64,000 nucleotides of DNA, from the NCBI GenBank assembly GCA_965223435.1, contig CBDCWQ010000006.1, forward strand, positions 62,001 to 126,000. The letters are read 5' to 3'. This stretch comes from CBDCWQ01 sp965223435 (lineage in GTDB: Bacteria; Myxococcota; Kuafuiibacteriia; Kuafuiibacteriales; Kuafuiibacteriaceae). The notes under the pieces are model-generated. The model did not search any database, was not told where the DNA came from, and saw only the letters and a list, made by a program, of their open reading frames with translations. The position numbers were made by a program, and so were the translations under genes. Of the stretch, positions 36,728 through 45,205 are shown one piece after another (the first letter of the stretch is position 1; each line of letters opens with the position of its first letter).

Positions 36728-38220
36728 CAGTGCTCGATGGCCTTCTTATATATCTCGCGGTAGCGTCCGATCATGTCTGGTTGGGCGTAGTAGCGCCGCA
36801 CTCTGGCGATGGCGGCAGTCTGCGCGCTTTTCCATTCTTCAGGGTTGGTGAGAAGCTCGAGCGCGGCGTTACCGAGTGCAACGGGGTCCGAGATAGGCAC
36901 GACCCGGCCGGCGCGGCCAAGTTCTTTGTCTTCTGGTTGGCCGCCCCCGATGAGTTCGCTGCACGAACCCACGTCGGTCACCACTGCCGGTAGACCTGAT
37001 GCGTAGCCTTCGACGACGACCAGAGGGAGTGCTTCACTGATGGAGGAAAGGATCATGAGTCCAAGCTGGGGAAGGATGTCTGCGACGTTCTGAAAACCCA
37101 AAAACTTAACTTTTTCGTCAAGATTGAGACCCCGTACTAAGTCATGGCACTCCTTGGCGTATGCTTCGTCTTCGTCCTCGGGCCCGATGATCCAGCCTTC
37201 TGCATCCGGAAGCCGGTCAGCCACCGTGCGCATTGCGCGAATGAAATTCTTGATGTCCTTGATCGGAACAACACGTCCGATGAGGCCCAAAATATGGGGT
37301 ACGCCTGGGGGCCTTTTGGCTTGCAGGGGCTCAAAGCGCTCGAGGTTGATTCCGTTGGGGACGATCATGGTTCGCGAGGCTTCTGCTCCGTCTTGGATCT
37401 GTCGTTGACGATTGCCTTCGTATAGAGCGACAATGGGATCTGCGGCATCGTAGGTGAGACGACCGATGCCTTCGAAGAATCGGATCCACATTCTGCGAAT
37501 GTAGCCGACGTCGTCGTCAAGGCCCCCTCCAAAAATCTCTTCTGCGTCCTGGATCCAATCTGCCTGAGCCAAATCGATCTTTCGTTCCTTGGTGTAGATG
37601 CCGTGTTCGGAAAGGATGTACGGGCGTTTGTATCTTCTGGACAAGAACACTCCTTGAAGACCTGCGTAGCCAGTTGAAATCGAATGGTATACGCGGGCCG
37701 GAGGGGCGGTCTTCGTGATGTCTCGAAGCATGAATAGTGGCGCGTGCATGATGCGAACCGTCCAAAAATAGTCCACGAAAGATGGGTCTGTGCAAAACGA
37801 TTTGTAGCTGTTGCTGATTTGTTCCCACGAGGCATCACTGAATAGGAAGTCCTCGCGGCTGATACCTCCTTTTTCTCCGAGGCCGGTTAGAACCCGGTTC
37901 AGGAGCTCTGCACCAAGGCCGGTGGTGGGATCGCGAAAATAGTCGTGCAGGCGTTCGCTATCTAAAAAGGCCTTCTTGTTTCCTGCTTTGGGTTTGGCCT
38001 TGCCCAGCGTCCAGGCTTCGCTCAAATAGTGGGTTTCGAGATGAATAACGTTTTCGGGAAGTTCGTACCGGGCCTCGCCGTAGTCGCTCCTGGACCCGCC
38101 GAGAAAGATCAGCGAAAAGGTCACCTCTGGGATGTTGCTGATGATTTGATGTACCCACGAGGACACCCCTCCACGAATGTATGGATAAGTCCCCTCCAAA
38201 AGAAGGGCGACATCTGCCAT
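36727..38220 (-). CDS. pelF: Pel polysaccharide glycosyltransferase PelF
   Basis: A GT4-family GT-B glycosyltransferase of 497 aa from the ATG at 38220 (MADVALLLEGTYPYIRGGVS). A TTG 36 bases upstream is the longest alternative but gives an atypical N-terminus. Known role: cytoplasmic polymerisation of Pel from nucleotide sugars. Family features seen are SSWVHQIISNIPEVTFSLIF, SEHGIYTKERKIDL, GLIGRVVPIKDIKNFIRA, and the C-terminal nucleotide-sugar region SSISEALPLVVVEGYASG, which supplies the E-x7-E motif. It follows pelE with a 14-base gap and overlaps pelG. Confidence 0.95.
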   Translation of the reverse strand: MADVALLLEGTYPYIRGGVSSWVHQIISNIPEVTFSLIFLGGSRSDYGEARYELPENVIHLETHYLSEAWTLGKAKPKAGNKKAFLDSERLHDYFRDPTTGLGAELLNRVLTGLGEKGGISREDFLFSDASWEQISNSYKSFCTDPSFVDYFWTVRIMHAPLFMLRDITKTAPPARVYHSISTGYAGLQGVFLSRRYKRPYILSEHGIYTKERKIDLAQADWIQDAEEIFGGGLDDDVGYIRRMWIRFFEGIGRLTYDAADPIVALYEGNRQRQIQDGAEASRTMIVPNGINLERFEPLQAKRPPGVPHILGLIGRVVPIKDIKNFIRAMRTVADRLPDAEGWIIGPEDEDEAYAKECHDLVRGLNLDEKVKFLGFQNVADILPQLGLMILSSISEALPLVVVEGYASGLPAVVTDVGSCSELIGGGQPEDKELGRAGRVVPISDPVALGNAALELLTNPEEWKSAQTAAIARVRRYYAQPDMIGRYREIYKKAIEH

Positions 38221-38234
38221 TTCTTTCGATGTTC

Positions 38235-39239
38235 TCACTTTTGTGCTCCGAGCCAATATTGGGCGATGGCATCCATGGGCGCGCAGGCCAAAAACTCACG
38301 GTCTATAGAAGAAAGGGTGCCATGGACCCCTTCGAAGTCTCGCTGGTAAAAGGCAAGCTCTGCTTGGTGTGGCGCCACAGTTGCGACGGTGAGCCCTAGA
38401 GCTTGGGCCTTACCGAACGCTTCTTGAGCGGCACAATAGTCGCGTTTTCTGAGGGCGATTCTACCGAGAAGAAGATAGGAGCCTGCGTCATCGCTGATTT
38501 TCAGGGCCTCGTGGATGTGTTTGGCTGCTTGCTCCAATGAAAAAACCAACACGTCACCGGAGGCAATGCCCAAATAGACCAATTCCCAGTAACTGGTTGC
38601 GACTTGCTTGTGGAGGTAAAAGGATTCCTCGGGATGGGCAGATTCGAGTTCGCTCAATCTGTCCTGGATACTCAGGTTGATGGTCTTGTCTTTACTGTCG
38701 AGCATGGAGTAGGCCAAGAGCCGCACGTCGTCGACAGGATCTTTGAGAGCAATTCGTAAAAGGGGAATGGCCTGCTCGTCCTTCATGTTGCGAAGGGCCA
38801 TGACCGCTGCTACGCGCTTGTCTGCATCGCCTGAATATCGAAGGACTTCAGCAAGCGCCCCTTCTGAGTATTTGAGAGGCGAGTCCGTGTCTATGAACAG
38901 CGGACGGTGCGGAAGGTCCGGAATGGGAATGGCCCGCCAGGGGTACACTTCTTCGATCTTGGGGTAGCGCAGCGCCAGGACCAAAAGGAGCATCCCGAAC
39001 GAACCGAGAATCGGAATGAAGAAAGGCAATACGCCTACGGATAGGAGGCTGAGCCATCGTTTTGAGTTCTTTGCTTGAGGGATGAAGCGCAAGAGGGACC
39101 ATCCGAAGCCCAGAGACAACACGGCGTGGAAGAAAATATAAGCTGCGGTGAGTTGACCGTCTTCATCGACACGAATGTAAAAAGCGAACAGGGTGATCTG
39201 AGCGCCAAGGCTCAACAGCATCAAAAAAAAGTCACGCAT
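38235..39239 (-). CDS. pelE: Pel inner-membrane scaffold PelE
   Basis: 334 aa from the ATG at 39239, which overlaps the end of pelD by 8 bases. Three to four hydrophobic segments are near the N-terminus (FFLMLLSLGAQITLFAFYI, then AAYIFFHAVLSLGFGWSLL, and VLPFFIPILGSFGMLLLVLAL). They are followed by a HEAT-like segment (YSGDADKRVAAVMALRNM, LKDPVDDVRLLAYSML) and TPR-type helices to the end. This matches the PelE layout, which binds PelD in the synthase complex. The Pseudomonas protein has 329 aa. Position between pelD and pelF is the standard order. Confidence 0.9.
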   Translation of the reverse strand: MRDFFLMLLSLGAQITLFAFYIRVDEDGQLTAAYIFFHAVLSLGFGWSLLRFIPQAKNSKRWLSLLSVGVLPFFIPILGSFGMLLLVLALRYPKIEEVYPWRAIPIPDLPHRPLFIDTDSPLKYSEGALAEVLRYSGDADKRVAAVMALRNMKDEQAIPLLRIALKDPVDDVRLLAYSMLDSKDKTINLSIQDRLSELESAHPEESFYLHKQVATSYWELVYLGIASGDVLVFSLEQAAKHIHEALKISDDAGSYLLLGRIALRKRDYCAAQEAFGKAQALGLTVATVAPHQAELAFYQRDFEGVHGTLSSIDREFLACAPMDAIAQYWLGAQK

Positions 39240-40575
39240 CGATATCGAAGCGACCCAAAAGCCCTTCGAGCACTTTCTCGTACACTTCCTCTCCGTCGAT
39301 TTCGACGGCATGGATGTCCAGTTGGGCCTCCTTGGCTGATATTTGTAGCCTTTCTAAGACAAAGTCATTGATGCGCTTTGTGTACCCCCTTACACCGGCC
39401 TTGTCGGTTAGAGGCATGATCATCATGATCACTGGATTGCCGTTCGAGTCTTTCAGCATCCATTCTTGGTCCAAACCTCGCCTGAGCTTCATCACTTCGA
39501 CATGAAGGTCTTCGTTGGCACAAGGGGGCCCAAATCGCATGACCACGACCGCTGATGGTATGCCGTAGCGGTAAGCATCTGCCGAGCTTCTAGCCAATCG
39601 GTGCTTGAAGCGTTGTCCGTCCATATCGCGGCCGGCCTTGAGCATCGCGCGCTCGGTAAAGACATCTGCGATGTGACCTCCGAGAACCGCGAGTAGGTTC
39701 AGGTTTTGTTCGTTCAGGGCCGCGAACGGAATTTCGTGCACGGACACGAGCCCCCACAGTTTGTTGGACACATCAAAAAGAGGAATGACCACCAAAGGTG
39801 ACTCGTCGGCTCTTTCAGATTTGAAGCCGTCCTTGACGCTGATAAGGCAAGTTCGTTTCAATGCCTCGACAATCATGGGATGTTTTGCGTTGAGAGGGGG
39901 TGGCTCGCCATGCCGTTTTGCCGCTTTAGGGCTGAGGTCGCCGTTTTCACTTGCCGGGTACAAAGCAGCCACTTGAACCGAGCCGTAGTTGCTCAAGATG
40001 GCCATGATAAATCCACCAAGAGCTTCCATGCCAGACTGGGTTGGCTCGTGTTTGACCAGATGTTGTTGAAGTTCAAGCAAAGAGCCTCGCAGGCTGTTTG
40101 TGGTGCCTACCAATCGCTGCTCGAGTCGGTCGTGAGAGACTTTAAGGAGATGGTAGGCGCGTGTGAACTCAGCGAGTTTTAGTCTACGGTAGTCGTTCAC
40201 GACATCAAGTCGTTGGAGGCGGCGCTTCCACATGTCCGTAAACTCGCCCGAAAGCATGCTCACGAGCATCATGCCTACGGCTGCGTTTGTTGGAAAGGCG
40301 GCGAGGGTGATGGTGTTGGTGCGCGATAGGACCAGAACGGCCATGAGGATGGCCAAAGAACTGGAGAATGCGTGCGCAAAACCGTATCGAAGGCCCACAA
40401 GCAGGGGGGCAAATGTGATCCAAGGGTAGTCCGCGTTCAGAAAAAACGGGTCATCAGGCTTGACCGCGAACCCCAGCACCGGTGCGGCAATCGTCATGGC
40501 CGTGGTTTCGAACCAGCGATACGGGTTGACCGAGGTTTGAAAGTCGGCCCAGGCTTTCTCTGGGGCAGAACTCAC
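39232..40575 (-). CDS. pelD: c-di-GMP receptor PelD
   Basis: 447 aa. The N-terminal 110 residues hold hydrophobic helices (for example TMTIAAPVLGFAV, PWITFAPLLVGLRYGF, SLAILMAVLVLS). A helical stalk (about 115-170) leads to a GAF domain (about 180-315) and a C-terminal degenerate GGDEF domain. The inhibitory-site motif RGLD lies at 366-369, almost the same position as the c-di-GMP-binding RxxD of Pseudomonas PelD (R367/D370), so ligand-controlled polymer synthesis is predicted. No GGDEF catalytic motif is seen, as expected for a receptor. The GTG start overlaps the pelC stop, and the 3' end overlaps pelE. Confidence 0.95.
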   Translation of the reverse strand: MSSAPEKAWADFQTSVNPYRWFETTAMTIAAPVLGFAVKPDDPFFLNADYPWITFAPLLVGLRYGFAHAFSSSLAILMAVLVLSRTNTITLAAFPTNAAVGMMLVSMLSGEFTDMWKRRLQRLDVVNDYRRLKLAEFTRAYHLLKVSHDRLEQRLVGTTNSLRGSLLELQQHLVKHEPTQSGMEALGGFIMAILSNYGSVQVAALYPASENGDLSPKAAKRHGEPPPLNAKHPMIVEALKRTCLISVKDGFKSERADESPLVVIPLFDVSNKLWGLVSVHEIPFAALNEQNLNLLAVLGGHIADVFTERAMLKAGRDMDGQRFKHRLARSSADAYRYGIPSAVVVMRFGPPCANEDLHVEVMKLRRGLDQEWMLKDSNGNPVIMMIMPLTDKAGVRGYTKRINDFVLERLQISAKEAQLDIHAVEIDGEEVYEKVLEGLLGRFDIDA

Positions 40576-41123
40576 AGGGGCGAATGAGTAAACTTGATAC
40601 GCGCAACCATGCCTTTAAGCAATCTCTGCGCGGTGCCTCCTAAGGTGTCTTGACCCCACCCGGATCTGGCCCCTGACGAAGACCACACCACCCTTCCTGT
40701 ACCTACGTCGACCACACGCAAGCTGATGCCCACCGCCGGTTCTCCATCTAGGCCGCTTTTGTACCGCCACTCGACTACACTTCCGGTCACACCGTACTTA
40801 AACTTCCGGCTTCGGGCCCACTTGAGGGCCGTATGATATCTTTTATTCTCGTCGAGCTCGGGCAGCGCATCGGGCCCGGGGTCGACGTTGTAGACGTAGA
40901 AGTTGGGAAGCCCTTGCGCTCGAATGAGCGTGGTCAGCACAGCTTCCACGCGTTCCCCGGCTTGGGCCGTTTCTGAAAGGTTCAACACCGGCAAAAGAAC
41001 CCATTTGGCGTCAGGATTCAGAGAAGGACCATGATTGACATCAATAACTGCACAAGACGTAAGGGCGCACGCATACAACCCGCCCACCAGAGCGCAAATC
41101 ATTCTGCGAAGGTCTTTCACCAA
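40572..41123 (-). CDS. pelC: Pel outer-membrane lipoprotein PelC
   Basis: About 183 aa. The basic start KDLRR, hydrophobic core and lipobox LTSC mark a lipoprotein. TTG 41123, GTG 41120 and ATG 41102 are possible starts; the first two keep the positive charges. The mature part shows the PelC/CsgG-like pattern: WVLLPVLNLSETAQAGERVEAVLTTL split by family spacing, YGVTGSVVEWRYKSGL, and ISLRVVDVGTGRVVWSSSGA. In Pseudomonas, PelC forms a dodecameric ring that funnels Pel to the PelB pore. It is first in the pelCDEFG run. Upstream, 245 bases separate it from the receiver-kinase gene. Confidence 0.88.
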   Translation of the reverse strand: MVKDLRRMICALVGGLYACALTSCAVIDVNHGPSLNPDAKWVLLPVLNLSETAQAGERVEAVLTTLIRAQGLPNFYVYNVDPGPDALPELDENKRYHTALKWARSRKFKYGVTGSVVEWRYKSGLDGEPAVGISLRVVDVGTGRVVWSSSGARSGWGQDTLGGTAQRLLKGMVARIKFTHSPL

Positions 41124-41368
41124 TCGAACCGTCCGAATGCTAGGTGGAAGTCTAGCAGTATTGTTCGCCGTCCGTGAATGGGCGCTTGCTTCCTACACTT
41201 GGTACCAAAAGGCCCAAGAAACAACCGGTACGAGGGAATGCGACGTGTGTGTTGCGCGGGTTAGGCATGCATCGTATGGGGCCTTGCGCCCTTCGCGTCA
41301 ACCCGCGGGCACTAAGGTATGCCAATCTGGGCTGCATGAACAACTATGGAGGAGGGTCGGCTACCGAG

Positions 41369-42550
41369 TTAGGGTGTGCTTCCCTTGCCAGGGGCCCTGG
41401 GTAAGCTGAATGTGACGGTTGTCCCCTCGTCTTCGGTGCTTTGGATTCGGAACTCGCCCCCAGCCCGCTCCACGAGGCGTTGTGACTGCGATACGCCGAG
41501 ACCGGTGCCTTCTGCACGGGTGGAGAAGAAAGGCGTTCCCACTTTGGCCAAGACCTGCTTCGGAATGCCCGTCCCCGTATCGCTGATCTCAAATTCGGTG
41601 TGAGACTTCGTCTCGTGCGCCGAAATACGCACGCTTCCACCGGGTTCGCCTTTGCTGACCAGCGCCTGTCCCGCGTTGGTTAGGAGGTTCAAAAATATCT
41701 GCGTGAGTTCTGGTGACGGGATGCGAACCTTTGTGAGGGTTGGGCCATCATAAGAAGCGGTTCCGCGTGCGGTCAAAACCAGTTCTCGACACACTGAAAG
41801 CGCGTACCTGATGACCGGCAGAGGGTCGGTGGTGCGGTCGGCACCGTGGGCATACGGCCGAACCAGGTTGCTTACGTCGGACGTGAGCGCCGCCATGAGT
41901 GTGCAGCCTTCCGACATGTCGTGCACAATTTCTGGGAGTTCTTCGAAAAGCTCGTGAAGATGGCGACGCTCTTTTTCGTCGAGGGTATTGGCAGGGCTTT
42001 CACACAAAAACTCAAAAAGCCCCTGTCGTGGCAAGAGTTGCTCCAGCCGCTGGGTGTTGGATTGGAGGTAGGACAAGGGTTGCCGAACGTCATGAAAGAC
42101 CGCAGCCGCGATGCTTCCGAGCGTGACCAGACGCTCCGTTTGCAAAAGCCTGAGCTGAATCGCTGAGTCTCTCCGTGTGGCTTCGTAGGCTTCGAGGGCC
42201 CATTTCAGAATTTCTCCAAGCTCATCCGGATTCCACGGTTTCACGACGTAACGGGCTACCAGCCCTTCGTTGACGGCGCCTAAGATGGCGTCGAGATCGC
42301 TGTACGCAGTGATGATGATTCGCGTGGTGAGTGGGTACAGTTCCTTCACGGTCGCGAGTAGCTCGTTGCCGGACATTTCAGGCATGCGCTGATCGGTCAC
42401 CAATACAGCCACATCGGTCGTGGCCATCAGCTCCAGCGCCTCTTTCGGGCTGGACACCGTTCGAAGGGCGAATCGAGACGAAAACGTATGCTTGAACACG
42501 ACCAAGTTGGCACGTTCGTCGTCCACATAAAGTATGATTGGGGTGGTCAT
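41369..42550 (-). CDS. Receiver-histidine kinase hybrid
   Basis: 393 aa with an N-terminal receiver domain (about 5-120: YVDDERANL acidic pair, phospho-acceptor Asp in VLVTDQRMPEMSGNE, Lys in VVKPWNPDEL). A histidine-kinase core follows: H-box FHDVRQPLSYL, N-box NLLTNAGQAL, G1 ISDTGTGIP, F-box GTPFFSTR and G2 GTGLGVS. No membrane segment is present, so it is cytoplasmic and is probably itself controlled by phosphorylation of the receiver. The ATG directly abuts the stop of the ThDP enzyme (no gap). It is the third gene of a minus-strand operon with that enzyme and the HTH-receiver protein. Confidence 0.92.
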   Translation of the reverse strand: MTTPIILYVDDERANLVVFKHTFSSRFALRTVSSPKEALELMATTDVAVLVTDQRMPEMSGNELLATVKELYPLTTRIIITAYSDLDAILGAVNEGLVARYVVKPWNPDELGEILKWALEAYEATRRDSAIQLRLLQTERLVTLGSIAAAVFHDVRQPLSYLQSNTQRLEQLLPRQGLFEFLCESPANTLDEKERRHLHELFEELPEIVHDMSEGCTLMAALTSDVSNLVRPYAHGADRTTDPLPVIRYALSVCRELVLTARGTASYDGPTLTKVRIPSPELTQIFLNLLTNAGQALVSKGEPGGSVRISAHETKSHTEFEISDTGTGIPKQVLAKVGTPFFSTRAEGTGLGVSQSQRLVERAGGEFRIQSTEDEGTTVTFSLPRAPGKGSTP

Positions 42551-44295
42551 CTACTCCGGTATCTGTACGCCCATGCTTTTTCCAAGTTGCTGGGTGCGTT
42601 TGTCTTTAGGCATTTGAACGGTGCGATCGATGCGAATGTCAAGCACGACCGGTCCGTGCTCCGTCCGACTCAGGAGTTCGGCCTGGAGGATCTCATCGGC
42701 TTTTTCAACAACAATAGCCTCGGCCCCCATTCCGCGCGCGAGGTCATCGATGCGCATTTCATGGCAGGGGTATGAGGGCGATCGCCCGTAGAGCGCCATA
42801 TGCCCCAGCTCAACCATGCCGTACCGCTCATCGTTCATCACCGCCACAAGTATCGGGACACCTTCTCGTGAAGCTGTTCCCAAATCTCCAAGGCCCATAG
42901 CGAAGCACCCGTCACCGCAAACCGCAACCACGGGATGGGCGGGCTGACCGAGGCGCATCCGGTCGCGCTGGCGATACTGGACCCCATGGAGCCGAGGCCG
43001 GTCATAACGTGGAAGCCGTGGGGATCGTCGATTTTGAGATAGTGGGTGGCGAAGAGCAGGTGTTCTCCGATATCGCAGGTATAGCGTGTATCCCTTGGGA
43101 GGACCTGTTGGAGCTCCCAGAGTGCGCGCTGCGGGGCGATGCGCCCCTCTTCTCCGTTTCGGATCACCGACGGATCGGTATAGTACCTCAAGCCAAAGGT
43201 CCGCGCTTTTCTTGGGCGCGCCGGCAGTCGCTCCGTGATCTTGCAAAGAAGGATGTCAGCGGGACCAATCAGTCCCATAGAAAGGGAGTAGTGCCGCCCC
43301 ATATGAAGGGGTTCGGTGTCGATTTGGATGAAATGAAGATCGGGGTCGAGAAGCGAGCTCCATCCGTTGGTCGCGGGATCAGTGAGACCAGATCCAACCG
43401 CGAGAACCACATCCACTCCTTGGCAGAGATAGTCGGTGGCCGATGGGTGTGCGCTGTACCCAAACATTCCGATGCTGAGCGGGTGGCTGTCAGGAAAGAC
43501 GCCTTTTGCCTTCATCGTGGTGAGCACGGGGGCCTGCAGACGCTCCGCAAGTCGCCTGAGCGCGCTTGGCCCCTGGCCCCACCTGAGACCTGACCCGGCA
43601 AAAATGAGTGGCCGTTTCGCCGCCGCCAGTATTTCGGCCACTCGTTCAATGCTGGTGAGGTCAACCACTTTTTGCGTTTCCAGGAGCGGGGGTGCAATGT
43701 CGGTGACCGAGGACATGGCACCGGTGATGTCGATCGGCATCGTGAGGAGGACCGGGCCGGGGCGACCATGCGTCGCGGTTGCGATGGCCTGTCTAAGGAC
43801 GAAAGGGGCGGAGCCCGGTTCGGTGAGTTCGCGGGCCAGTTTGGTGATGCTCGACGCCATCCCGACCACGTTGAGGTTGTTGGCACTGCCGTCCTGGAGC
43901 GCCCCCTTGCCGAACAGGGGGCGAGAGACCTCGCCGGCAAGGACGAGAAGAGGGAGACCGTCACAGTACGCAGAGGCGAGACCGGTCCATGTGTTGAGCA
44001 CGCCGGGGCCCGAGGTCACCATGACCGGTGCGAGTTTCCCGGTGGCGCGCGCATATCCCGCGGCCGCGAAGACCGCGCCACTTTCATGGCGGGTGGTGAC
44101 CACACGGATCTCTGGCCGATCGAGGAGGGCGTCGTTCAGGGGAGCAATGGCGCCCCCCGGAATGCCAAATACGACTTCGACGCCGGCGGCGATCAGTTCA
44201 TCCACCAGGATATCGGCGGTGCGTCTGGGAACGTTGGTTTGGAATGCGAGGTCAGGTGTTGGGGATACGTTTTCTTCAGCGAGTAGCATGAGCAT
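42551..44295 (-). pseudogene. ThDP-dependent enzyme (acetolactate-synthase-like) with a frameshift
   Basis: The reading frame from 44295 covers the N-terminal two thirds: VFGIPGGAIAPL, catalytic Glu in TTRHESGAVFAAAGYA, and central LIFAGSGLRWG. It stays in frame to GLGSMGSSIASATG, then becomes nonsense (to 42838). The remaining domain, beginning RLGQPAHPVVAVCGDG (ThDP motif GDG ... MNDERYG) and ending at 42551, is in another frame. Adding one base near 42955-42961, where GGA TGC would become GGG ATG, restores a continuous enzyme of about 581 aa. Either the gene is recently broken or this is a sequencing error. The intact gene would belong to the acetolactate synthase / benzoylformate decarboxylase group; the substrate is unclear. 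The gene lies between two signalling genes in one operon. Confidence 0.8.
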
Positions 44296-44300
44296 GTCCC

Positions 44301-44933
44301 TCAGGAACCTGCCGCGATGCGTGGCGCGACGTTGAGCTCCTCTAAAATCAGATCGATGGGAATCGGCTTGCGATAAACGTGTTTGGCTCCGGCCTCACGG
44401 GCCCGTCGCTCAATGGCTGGGGTCAGCGAAGCGGTGGCCACCACGACTTCGGTTGTCTTGGTTTCGTCGCGGGCCTTCAGACGTCGGCAGACTTCGAGGC
44501 CGTCCACCTCGGGCATAAAGACATCGAGAATGATCAAGTGTGGTCGGAACGAGCCCACTTCGACGAGGGCGTCGATGCCGTTGGTGGTCATCAGCACTTC
44601 GACCGAGTTTCGATAGGCCTTAAACAACCGTTCAAGGCTTTGAAGCTGTCGGTGGTCGTCATCGACAAAGAGCACTCGGCGTTTGCCGAGCCTGGAGAGC
44701 CGTTCTGGAATGGGCATCTGGTGTTGATTTAAGAAAGCCAGCAGATCCGTTGCGCGGATTCGTACATGCCCCCCGGGCGTGCGGAAGGCGGCAATACGTC
44801 CCGCCTTCACCCAATTGCTGATGGAACTCGGGTTTACCTGCAAGAGCGCGCCGGCCTGGTGGGTCGTCAGAAGGCTCTGTGCGCCGAACTCCGCGGACAA
44901 TGACGGCGAAGGGGTCATTGGAATGGGCACCAA
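44301..44933 (-). CDS. Excisionase-type HTH fused to receiver domain
   Basis: 210 aa. The N-terminus (about 20-75) is a MerR/excisionase-like winged helix: LLTTHQAGALLQVNPSSISN, WVKAGRIAAFRTPGGHVRI. A CheY-like receiver follows from about 87 (RRVLFVDDDHRQLQSLERL), with phospho-acceptor Asp in LIILDVFMPEVDGLEV and Lys in VYRKPIP. A DNA-binding domain ahead of the receiver is the reverse of ordinary response regulators. It lies 5 bases upstream of the ThDP-enzyme gene and probably leads that operon. ATG 44918 is an alternative start. Confidence 0.88.
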   Translation of the reverse strand: MVPIPMTPSPSLSAEFGAQSLLTTHQAGALLQVNPSSISNWVKAGRIAAFRTPGGHVRIRATDLLAFLNQHQMPIPERLSRLGKRRVLFVDDDHRQLQSLERLFKAYRNSVEVLMTTNGIDALVEVGSFRPHLIILDVFMPEVDGLEVCRRLKARDETKTTEVVVATASLTPAIERRAREAGAKHVYRKPIPIDLILEELNVAPRIAAGS

Positions 44934-45205
44934 GCCTGGGATTTTTTGTTTCGGATTTTCCGCGAATTCTGTTTTTGCTGAGACATCATTGTTTACATCG
45001 ATTTCTGTGAATTCCGATTATTGGCTTACAGCGCCGCCGGTTTGGGGGCAACACCAAAAGACCAGGCTGGCTCCGAGACGGCTCGGGTCGGCGGATCGAC
45101 TGGGGTTCCGCCGGGTTCCGGTGAGTTTTCTGAACGAAGTCGACAACCTACGAGACTGTCTCGTTGACCGAGCGCCCCTGGGGCGGGTAATAGCTCGGCC
45201 CGACG

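Noticed and set aside
41300..41335. A sigma54-like sequence (minus strand TGGCAT ... GTGCCC) upstream of pelC
   Set aside because: The GG and GC elements are separated by 11 bases instead of the required 10, so I do not call it a promoter.
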